Positions 11,801 through 18,700 of a stretch of DNA of 30,145 nucleotides are shown piece by piece; position 1 is the first letter of the stretch; every line of letters begins with the position of its first letter. Below the pieces are notes generated by a model. The model had not been told where the DNA came from and ran no database searches. It saw nothing but the letters and a program-made list of their open reading frames with translations. This stretch comes from Lingula anatina. Lineage: Eukaryota; Brachiopoda; Lingulata; Lingulida; Lingulidae. The stretch lies in the NCBI RefSeq assembly GCF_001039355.2, contig NW_019776046.1:243495-273639 (forward strand), in the 5' to 3' direction. The translations under genes were made by a program, and so were the position numbers.

Positions 11801-13177
11801 CGGATGACAAGCACAGATTTCAGAATAATTGCTTTTAATGCCGTTTTTGGAGAAAACAAAATAGGTTATATTTGTATGAGTTGTTTACAATGTATTTATT
11901 GTGAAATATAGATCTCTGTAAGAGTCCTTATCTCTTTAAGTCGTATATGAAGAAAATAACAGTTAATGTATCACTGCATATGTGAAGTCGTCCCAGCAAA
12001 CTGAAATCTCATCATTTACTTAGCTGTATCAAACAGCACACAGCCGTAGATAGTTGATTTTTCTGGGGCCATAGCAACAGTCACAGGCCCGTAGCCAGCG
12101 GGGGTTCGGGGGGTTCAAAAGAACCACCTCTTTTGCTGGGAAAAGGTCCACTCTGGGTAAAATTTGGACTAGGTACAGGTACATTAAGATTTTATGGAAA
12201 AAGGTCCATTTTTTTTTCAGAAAAAGAACCCCTCCCCTTTTGAAATTGCTGGCTACGGGCCTGAGTCCGAAGGTTCAATAGTCAAAATGTTCTTTGGTCT
12301 GAATGTTCACTATAGAACCTTCGGACCAGTGAACCCTTGATTAAAGAACTGCTGAACATGTTACCACTTTTTCGGACCAATGGACCTTCGGACTATCGAG
12401 ACCCCCCTTTCAAACTGAGAGCACTTGAAAAAAAGACTTTATGGATTGTTAACTGATAAAAATATTCCTATGGCACATGCATCTAGCTTTATGTGTTTAT
12501 CCCTGAATACCAATGAGACGCAACCGGCATATTTAATGCGTACTTTCACTTTCGATGCAGCAATGTTACTGCGGTCAATAAATTATATAAGACCTAATCT
12601 GAGTCAATTTTATACTGATTTATTGTACTAATAAACACACACGTACTCACCAACAAGCAGCATTCTCTCGAGCCACGCATTATCCATAGTTGACTTTAAA
12701 TGCTCATGCCAGTATCCCCGCAAGAAAATGCAGTAGTACCGAAGTAGCAAAGAAGCATTAACGCAGCAGTGGTGTGGAGCATATTTGCAGTAGAAATGCA
12801 GTATAGCCTACTGCAAATCTACTTCAAAAATTACATGGGGTTGTACAGAGGAGGAGCATTAATGCAGTAGATTAGCAGCATGATAGAAGCATGTTTCAAA
12901 TATGCTAATTAGCTCCCACATCGAAGCAGATCTGAAGCATGTTTGCAGTATGATTGCAGTAGTCTACTGCGCTGGAGTATCTACTTCGTTTTCGTGCGGG
13001 TCCGACCATGTTTTTAACGACGCTGAAATAGGCCACATATTGAAAGAAAGTTAGAACCAAGATAATGATGACTGCGAACGCTCCGCCACGATTATTTGCG
13101 TTGCGAAGCAGAGGCTCTTTTTCATCTTGTGTATCCGTCGATTGGACGTTCATGTCAACATCTGACGACTGGTCCAT
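5472..13177 (-). CDS. Gene A: divergent POT/SLC15A3-A4-like transporter, ten coding exons, exon 1 interrupted by a transposon
   Basis: Predicted multi-pass membrane transporter of the POT/SLC15 family, whose members move di/tripeptides or histidine with protons. Coding parts: 13177-13001 plus 12714-12651, 11609-11511, 10494-10457, 9927-9788, 8920-8751, 8447-8260, 7861-7678, 6981-6814, 6242-6111, 5851-5472. All junctions are GT/AG and phases agree, giving 1740 nt (579 aa) once the exon 1 insertion is ignored. Family evidence: GGIIADVLLGK loop, QMLTTYSLQ, LPQYALVGAGE with the helix-10 Glu, and APRGLR. An N-terminal EKEPLL fits the acidic dileucine lysosomal sorting signal of SLC15A4. Oddities: the first helix reads TFFQYVAY where the family has ExxER, and GADQ is GATQ. 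Introns 1, 2, 3, 4, 7 and 8 contain small transposons; introns 5, 6 and 9 show nothing recognisable. It is either a disrupted allele or pseudogene, or is rescued by splicing. Confidence 0.85.
6111..6242 (-). CDS. Gene A exon 9 (APRGLR)
   Basis: 132 bp, phase 1 to 1, acceptor CACTAG and donor GTATGA. Encodes GMEMAFLGAPRGLRCTALGL and the next helix. It matches gene B exon 9 (GIEYAYLETPRGLR) in length and phase. Confidence 0.9.
6281..6457. mobile_element. MITE family 'GCATTCAGAAC', copy in gene A intron 8
   Basis: Ends AGCGCGTTCAGAACAGCGG and its degenerate complement. Inner arms GATCCGCGGATC with CAAATAT. Confidence 0.7.
6814..6981 (-). CDS. Gene A exon 8 (LPQYALVGAGE)
   Basis: 168 bp, phase 1 to 1, acceptor GTTTCAG and donor GTGAGA. 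Contains LPQYALVGAGEIMTLVSG, the helix-10 POT signature with its conserved Glu. Exactly the same length as gene B exon 8. Confidence 0.9.
7271..7489. mobile_element. MITE family 'AGCCCCTTTTACACTGG', copy in gene A intron 7
   Basis: Ends AGCCCCCTTTACACTGG and AAACCCATTTACAGCGG (complement), flanked by TTA on both sides (7268-7270, 7490-7492). Related to 27524-27703. Confidence 0.68.
7678..7861 (-). CDS. Gene A exon 7 (QMLTTYSLQ)
   Basis: 184 bp, phase 0 to 1, acceptor ATTTTCAG and donor GTAACC. Begins MLTTYSLQ, which together with the preceding YSQ matches the YFQMQ(S/T)TYVLQ signature of SLC15A3/A4. Contains one further helix and a basic loop ending LFSRMG. Confidence 0.86.
8260..8447 (-). 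CDS. Gene A exon 6 (cytoplasmic loop and helix 7)
   Basis: 188 bp, phase 1 to 0, donor GTATAA. Encodes a basic cytoplasmic loop (RRSSKDRQRHVTGQRRRRR) then a helix with LVNSSVFSFSIIYSQ, parallel to LVNSSVFGFSTIDAK in gene B. The acceptor at 8448-8449 (CATCTAG) gives the right phase; a second in-phase AG lies a few codons downstream, so the 5' edge is slightly uncertain. Confidence 0.78.
8751..8920 (-). CDS. Gene A exon 5 (FYLLRNCGA helix pair)
   Basis: 170 bp, phase 2 to 1, acceptor AATTCAG and donor GTAATT. Encodes MFYLLRNCGALLVNYLVTF, corresponding to the FNWFYWSINLG region of SLC15A3/A4, followed by a second helix and the basic end RRYKIEKKIE. Confidence 0.86.
8991..9170. mobile_element. 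CAGGCCCGTAG-end element in gene A intron 4 (opposite orientation)
   Basis: Complement of the 12084 copy in the interior (CCAGAGTGGACCTTTTCC). Ends CAGGCCCGTAG and CAGTCCCGTTGCC (complement). Flanks CTTCG/CTTCT. Confidence 0.68.
9613..9778. mobile_element. MITE family 'GCATTCAGAAC', copy in gene A intron 4
   Basis: CCATTCAGAACAGTGG at the left, CATATTTGACGCTCGG then GACTAGTTAGTCCC at the right. Interior TGTTCAGTGTCTATTAGC is shared with 5247-5417. Confidence 0.65.
9788..9927 (-). CDS. Gene A exon 4 (degenerate GADQ motif)
   Basis: 140 bp, phase 0 to 2, acceptor TTTTTAG and donor GTAAGT. Encodes a helix and the segment AILGATQLTV, the position of the POT-family GADQ motif. Asp is replaced by Thr, whereas gene B keeps GADQ. 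Confidence 0.85.
9982..10145. mobile_element. MITE family 'GCATTCAGAAC', partial copy in gene A intron 3
   Basis: Left end GAGCGCATTAAGAAC then GCGGACTAAATATGGCCG. The right end is lost, where the neighbouring family begins. Confidence 0.5.
10180..10330. mobile_element. Truncated copy of the 'GACCCCATTCCCAGAG' family
   Basis: Shares TAATTACCCCCTAACAG, the GTTTAAGCCGG region and the right end GATAGATCGATCC to GGGAATGGGCCC. The left end is missing, and it adjoins a copy of the GCGCATTCAGAAC family. Confidence 0.6.
10457..10494 (-). CDS. Gene A exon 3 (38-nt micro-exon)
   Basis: Very short exon, acceptor TTGTAG and donor GTTGGT (weak). Encodes GAMMLEISTVDSQ, which aligns with the 32-nt gene B exon GMVLLEFAPGA. 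It is required to change phase 1 to phase 0 between its neighbours, which is strong independent support. Confidence 0.78.
10820..11034. mobile_element. MITE family 'GACCCCATTCCCAGAG', full copy in gene A intron
   Basis: Inverted ends GACCCCATTCCCAGAG and GGGCGTATTCCCAGAG (complement), with subterminal GATCGATC. TTA on both sides (10817-10819, 11035-11037). Internal TTAATTACCCCCTTACAG and ACATTTAAGCCGGATTATC are shared with the other copies. Confidence 0.8.
11511..11609 (-). CDS. Gene A exon 2 (GGIIADVLLGK loop)
   Basis: 99 bp, phase 1 to 1, acceptor TTTTCAG and donor GTAAGT. Encodes GIGQCAALFGGIIADVLLGK and on into the next helix, carrying the MFS-type D..LGK loop. Same length and phases as gene B exon 2. 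The acceptor abuts a degenerate transposon copy starting near 11614. Confidence 0.88.
11614..11938. mobile_element. Degenerate second copy of the TTAA-bordered MITE in gene A intron 1
   Basis: Collinear with 13719-14054 through CACCAATGG.AAATGAATCC, ATCTCTTAAGAGATTAT, GGAAGTCACATGGTC and TTATTGTGAAATATA. The left TIR is missing: homology starts a few bases from the gene A exon 2 acceptor. Confidence 0.72.
12084..12263. mobile_element. CAGGCCCGTAGCC-end element in gene A intron 1
   Basis: Ends CAGGCCCGTAGCCAGC and its complement. Flanks AGTCA/AGTCC look like a mutated 5-bp duplication. Interior GGAAAAGGTCCACTCTGG. Confidence 0.75.
12264..12402. repeat. Degenerate TCCGAAGGTTCA/TGAACCTTCGGA repeat tract
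   Basis: Scattered direct and inverted variants of GTCCGAAGGTTCAATAGTC, starting directly at the end of the CAGGCCCGTAGCC element. Confidence 0.5.
12651..12716 (-). CDS. Gene A exon 1, 3' part (after the insertion)
   Basis: After the element, two bases (GA) duplicate the pre-insertion end. From 12714 the frame resumes as YWHEHLKSTMDNAWLERMLLV and ends in phase 1 at the GTGAGT donor (12650-12645). With the insertion removed, the distance from the helix-1 'VA' to this junction is 31 residues, against 32 in gene B, so these two parts were one exon. Confidence 0.75.
12717..13000. mobile_element. 284-bp TIR element inserted in gene A exon 1
   Basis: Ends CCCGCAAGAAAA (left) and TTTTCGTGCGGG (right) are inverted repeats. 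Flanks share TC on each side (or TCC with a one-base shorter TIR). The interior is built of GCAGTA/GAAGTAG-like words in both orientations and has no coding capacity. It brings an in-frame stop (12905-12907) and shifts frame by one. Confidence 0.8.
13001..13177 (-). CDS. Gene A exon 1, 5' part (start codon to insertion point)
   Basis: Fifty-nine codons start at ATG 13177-13175. They encode an acidic N-terminus with EKEPLLR (dileucine-type sorting signal, residues 19-24) and the first membrane helix (about residues 34-55). Reading continues into the inserted element and stops at 12905-12907. The start is supported by the dileucine/helix layout shared with SLC15A4. Confidence 0.8.
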
Positions 13178-13529
13178 TCTGATTTCTCTACAACGGCGAT
13201 GAAATACGTTAGGATGGTCTTTGCCTCAAAGCAAACATCATGGTTTCATCTTTCCTCCGCCGCGAACTCTGTTAATTTACAGGTTAATTCATCACCTCCT
13301 TGTCAACAGTTGGCCGTGGACTGCGAAGGTTTCAGAACTCTAAGGCCGACCAAAAAACAGCTCTTGATTTAAAAGCTTGTATCTTAACATGGACCAGTGT
13401 AATTCCCGTAACTAAGTCTCGTAAAAACGTTTTCCTGGTTCGCATAGCTGGAAACTAGGTCAAGGTGTATCTATAAATAGTACGTTATCGACCATTAAAG
13501 AGCAAATGTGTGGTTGTTGCGTACTATAG

Positions 13530-13666
13530 CAGGGGCGGATCCAGAGTTATTTTCTGACAGTCTTCCAAATTATCTTTTGACCATCTTCCAACAGAAAAAT
13601 TTAGATACCCGTCAATGTAATCTTGAAAATCTGGAAGACCCAGAAGACGTCCTAAATCCACCCCTG
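13530..13666. mobile_element. Short CAG-end element between genes A and B
   Basis: Ends CAGGGGCGGATCCAG and CAGGGGTGGATTTAG (complement), 137 bp. Exact 5-bp direct repeat TATAG on both sides (13525-13529, 13667-13671). A short inverted core around CTTCC. Confidence 0.78.
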
Positions 13667-13718
13667 TATAGGACGGAAGAACCTGTGATATCACCCTAGC
13701 GTTTATTTTTATAATTAA

Positions 13719-14054
13719 AGGGATAATAACTCTTCGTTTTGGCCAAAAAATGGATTTTCCTGGAGTAAACAACAATTTTTCCATACTTACCAATGGTTAA
13801 TGAATCCATTTTTACATTCAAAGTTAGTGCCTGTTTTTTTCTAAAAAGTTTGGTTTTTTGTTAAAATCTCTTAAGAGATTATAGCAGAGTAAAGCCATCA
13901 ATGGAAGTCACATGGTCTGAAGACAAGCTCAGATATCAGAATAATAGCTATAACTGCTATTTTTGTGGTAAAATAGAATATATTATATTTCTATGAGTTG
14001 TTCACAATGTTTTTATTGTGAAATATAAATCTCATACAAAGAGTTATTATCCCT
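13719..14054. mobile_element. 336-bp MITE with perfect 16-bp ends and TTAA borders
   Basis: Ends AGGGATAATAACTCTT and its exact complement; TTAA at 13715-13718 and 14055-14058. TTAA is the piggyBac-type target. Lies between genes A and B. Confidence 0.82.
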
Positions 14055-14319
14055 TTAAGATGTTGACAGAGTAGAAAAAAATAGAAAAATAATGAGGACC
14101 ACAGATAGGACAGCGAGAAAGGGGTGGCGATTAAAAATCCGTTTTTCTCTACACTCCGTGGATGTTTTAACTTGAGGCAAGTCGAAACTTATCGAGTATA
14201 TGTACTAGTAATGTGCTAATGTTGACTTGGGGATTTTCTCCACTGTGGGGGAAGGGTTGATTTCTTTTTAAAGTTGCCATTCCAGGAAGAGAAGTGTTTG
14301 CCTCTTAGAAAAATTAGTT

Positions 14320-14398
14320 GCTGGACCGAAGGTCTGCCGGGTGGAAAAACTTCTTAGCCCGTTCTGAAAGTTGTCAGCCACGGGCAGACGGTCCAGCC
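14320..14398. repeat. 79-bp inverted repeat in the A-B intergenic region
   Basis: GCTGGACCG...GTCTGCCGGGTGG at the left and CCACGGGCAGACGGTCCAGC at the right form an imperfect stem of about 20 bp. Confidence 0.55.
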
Positions 14399-14422
14399 TT
14401 AATTTCTAACACTGGAAGAGCG

Positions 14423-14425
14423 TAT

Positions 14426-14468
<43 letters not shown>
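14423..14468. repeat. (TTTA)n microsatellite between genes A and B
   Basis: About 11 perfect TTTA units. Confidence 0.95.
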
Positions 14469-15402
14469 CAAGCAATATGAAGCATATGAACCAGAACCTT
14501 GTGGGCCTAGCTGGTAGTGAGGTAGTTCTTTCTTTTCTGTCATTTTATTTTACGAAGAGTTTGGCGATTGTTTAATTCCCCCAGATTATTTAATTCTCCC
14601 GGAACATAGATTGGGTCCTAGCGCACATCAGCGGTTGATGAAGTGAATGTACATGTACAATACACGCTAGGTAGATGAAGACTTCACATTTGCTGATCCA
14701 TTCAATAAAGGATGTTAGCAAAATGTTATCAATCTTTAATCTTTCCTAAAAAAATTGAAATACACGATGCAGTCCAGGTATTCAATGGTACTGAGCATTT
14801 TCAAGTGTTTTAATGTGTTCTTTTCTGGCGAAGGCAGAGGAAGAGGGGGTGCTGAGTCAATGATTTTTCTTGGGGTCCGCCTATGCCAGATACGTTTATA
14901 TATATAATGATAATAATTCACATTTAAATCCTGCTAGAAATAGCACATTTACACAAGCCGTGATTATATAAAATATAAATTGTATAAAAATCGTGCATTT
15001 CAATATAAAAATAATGCAGTCTATACTACAGTATGGCCGTGTGGTTGGCCCTGTTTGCGTGTTTCTTTGAGAAAACATCTTTCTGTACGACTTTATGCTG
15101 TACAATTTCTCTTTTGACAGTGTTCTTCATTGGCTTGCATAGTAAGGACAAATTGCATTGGGATAAATGATTGACGGTTTACTAATCACTGCGATATTTC
15201 TGATAGCAGAGATAACGTATATCATTGTGCACGGATGATAATATTTAGCTGATACTCTACATGTCGCTCAGCTAAATACATGTGTGGGACTGCATACACA
15301 CATACATATGGAGTGAGGGAAATAAGTCAAAGCAGTCATCGAATCAGGTAGAATTTAAACAGACTGGATCAATGGGAGTCAAATTTCGGGTGTTAAATTT
15401 AG

Positions 15403-15721
15403 ATGCAAATTATTGAGCAGAATCCATCGAGGACTATCTTCAGAGCTATGGAGTCGTCTGAAATTTTAGACCATGACGACACAGTAAGAGAGAGTTACTC
15501 TGATTCCAGTTTTGAGAACGTGCCTCTAGTGTTGTCATGGCAACGAACCAATCTTCTTCTCAGTAGCGAGACCGCCAGAACTGTGCTTATAATACTGGTG
15601 GCCGCCATCTTGGAATCCGTCGCCTTTTCTGCGGGCCAGGATAGGTTCATCACTTTCTACCAAAGTTTCAGTGAAAATGAAACTAAATCTGATGGAATCA
15701 GATACCATTTCTTAAGTTTAG
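15403..15721 (+). CDS. Gene B exon 1
   Basis: Opens at ATG 15403 or, equally likely, ATG 15448 (MESSEILDHDD). Acidic N-terminus, then helix 1 (TVLIILVAAILESVAFSAG) with the degenerate coupling motif. Ends in phase 1 at donor GTATGT. Unlike gene A, it is uninterrupted. Confidence 0.85.
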
Positions 15722-18700
15722 GTATGTCAGATTTTGATAAAAAGGGTGTAATGAAATTGTAGCATTACGGAACTTCACAGATTGTTGAAAATTCGAATTG
15801 TGTAGGTTTACCGATAAAATGATGGTTTATCTGCTCACTAATCATTAACTGCTATTTTGAATGGCTGATACAGGGTATGAAATCGATATTAATGCCCTCA
15901 TTAGTGTCATTCAATGATTTTCCTTTCTGAATTTTGATTTATAATTTTAAAAACATCACTTACAAGTGCATGCAATTCTTAAATCCCATTGAGTGTATGA
16001 AGATTATTTAGTGATAGCCACCTCGCACGGGTCTCAACCACACTATTTTTTAGAACTTAAAGAAGGACAGCAGGTTGGAGATTTTATCTTAAATTAAAGG
16101 TCTTAGCTGTTTTATTCCCGTTGCATTCATTTAATGTATCTTCATAGCATCTAATTATACTTGAAGCACAGCTTCAAGTTCATTGTGTGACGTAATATTG
16201 GGATTTTGGAGCAAAAGACATTCGTTTCCTGATGTTCTCAGGCACCTTGACAGCTATAAACATGCTTTTAATGGTATTATGACACTTGAACAAAGTACTA
16301 CAAAAGGGATTTGGGATTTTACTTTAAAGACTTACTGTTGAGTTCATCTATAAAAACGTGATTTTAGCCCTATTTGAGTAGCCCCCCTTACAAAATGCAC
16401 GCCAAATTAACTTGCCATACTTTCGGTCAAAGGTAATACGTTCGTTTCTGCTTTGAACAGTGTTTTACATTTACACGTAGCTACAGCGCATTCAGATCTA
16501 GTTGATCCGCGGCCTAACAGAACTGCGGACTAAATATGGCCAATGACTTAAAAGCAGCGCCGCCTAATTCCATGATGGTCTCCCCTCCACCACACACGCC
16601 TTCGCTGAGAATCAATGGGTTTAATGGCGCGTGTGGAAGTGGGTGCACCAGCGGGGCATTTAGCGGCCCTGCTTTTAAGTTCGGTCGGCCATATTTAGTC
16701 CTGGGATCAGTTAGTCCGCGGGTCCTCTGCCCTGATGCTCTGAATGCGCTCTAGCACTTACATTTCTTCTAGGTGCGAGCTACTGCCTCAGTGCCCTGAT
16801 CGGGTTGGTTGTGGACAGCATTCTTGGTCCATATGTAACCTGTGTTCTCCTTTATCTGGTGTATATTATAGGTGAGATTAACTCTGAACAAGAACTTTTT
16901 TCTCTTTGCCAACGAGTTCACAGTATGTGGTCCCGTTATCTACATGTATAGTTAGACCCCATTCCCAGAGATTTGATTGATCCAACTAGATCGGGCACGT
17001 AAGTTAATTACCCCCTTACAGCTAGGCGGGACGGACATTTAAGCCAGATTATCTGACAGTTATCTAGTGAGACTCCCCACGGGGATAGATCGATCTAAAA
17101 TCTATGGGAATGCGCCCTTAGTCTGTTACCAACATTATGTCGGAATATGATGTAATTTCAGGATAGGTCAAAATGGGCTAAATTTTGGCAGTGAACCATT
17201 TATCAATTGAATGATTTTCTAGTTTTATATTATTTAAAAATATTTTCTCAGAGGCGCACAGACATTTGCGTTAATTAAAGTCTTTAAAAAGCAGCGTGAA
17301 TGAGACTTAATGAATCTTGATATAGACGAACAATTAAAAATTTATTTTGATATTATAGACGTACAATCAAAACAAAACAAAACAAAACAAAACTGTGTAC
17401 CAAGTATGCTTACTCAACCCTTTTAAATGCGGACATGTTTTTTCATAGTATTGATGTCCCGTTTACATTTGCAGGTATGGTTTTGCTGGAGTTTGCACCG
17501 GGAGCGGTAAGTGTATTTAGAAACTTTACTTCATGTGGTTATATCAACCTTTATTTATAGTATCTCTTACTTCATACTTAACCTCGAAAAGCTTGGTAAT
17601 TTATACCCCGTATATGTAAAACATAGAAAGTTTTGCCTACTTTACAGGTATTATTTATAACGATATTATATATGACACTGAGTTTCAAACACTGGAGTTG
17701 CAAAGAACCTCTCGTACCTGTCGTTATTTGGGGACATAGCGATTTCAGTATTTCTTGATTACATATTTTAATTTTCATGAAAATTAATTTTCATCAATTC
17801 TACAAATAATCTCTAAGTCTCAGTTTGGCTAAATGTCACAGAGTCTAAAAATCACAACAAATCTTGATTCCTGTTCACAATCACTGCCTCTTGTGTCCCT
17901 ATAATTTCATTTTTTTTTTGTTTCAGCATGGAGACAAGACGACGATGATGGTGGTCGGGCTGATATTTACAAGTATAGGTTTCGCAGGCATTGAGACTAT
18001 CCTGCCGATATACGGAGCCGATCAGATACAGCAGCACCTTAAAGGCGTATATATTCACTGGTAAAGTCGACATGCGTGTGTCTGCGTATGTGTGTGTGTT
18101 CGCGCGCGCGCGCGAACGTATGTTGATGCGTGCGTGTATGTGTTTGTGTGGGCATACGTGTGTGTGTGTGTTTGTGTGTGCACGTACGTGTGCGTGTGTA
18201 TGTGTGTGTACGTATGCATGTGTGTGTGCGTGTGTGTGTGTGTGTATGCGTGCTTGTGTTTGTGGCATAGCGTTAGGTGAGACAATGCATATTACCAAAA
18301 TGGATTTTGTCAGGAAAGTAAGGTTAGCGGTTGGTCAGATTTTTATATTTTGTTTGACAAATACATACATGTGAACTTCTGAATGTGTATTTACTTTGTA
18401 TTACCGCCAAAGCTGATGGAAAATATTCATTTGTTTCATTTTTTGTTCAGCGAAAATCTGAGTTTACGTACAATGCTAACGTGTTTCAGTATTGTTTCGT
18501 TTCAGGATTTACCTTGGACAAAATCTGGGGATAGTAATTTATAACATAATGAGCATCCTGGTGAATTTACTGGGCGACAAGAAACTCTTCGAACAGATTC
18601 TTCCCGGCACCATCGGCATTGTGCTGTCTTTCCTGGTTTTTCTCTCAGGGTCCAAGTGGTATTCAAACAGTAAACTGAAAAGTAAGACTGATTGCGTTAG

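Larger units (their letters stand above)
13178..15402. other. Shared upstream region of divergent genes A and B
   Basis: 2.2 kb between the two start codons, so both promoters must lie here or in upstream exons. Occupied by a CAG-end element, the TTAA MITE, an inverted repeat and (TTTA)n. No clear TATA box or CpG-rich core is seen. Confidence 0.45.

Noticed and set aside
12715-13000. An ordinary ancestral intron in gene A exon 1
   Set aside because: Gene B has no intron there, the borders are TIRs with a short duplication rather than GT/AG, and the protein length matches only if the flanks join directly. Splicing of the element remains possible and is listed as a finding.
12905-13177. Gene A exon 1 as a complete 90-residue open frame
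   Set aside because: The last 31 codons are transposon sequence. The true exon resumes beyond the element at 12716.
17852-18374. Open frames of His/Thr or Cys/Val repeats
   Set aside because: Produced by the TG/CG microsatellite.
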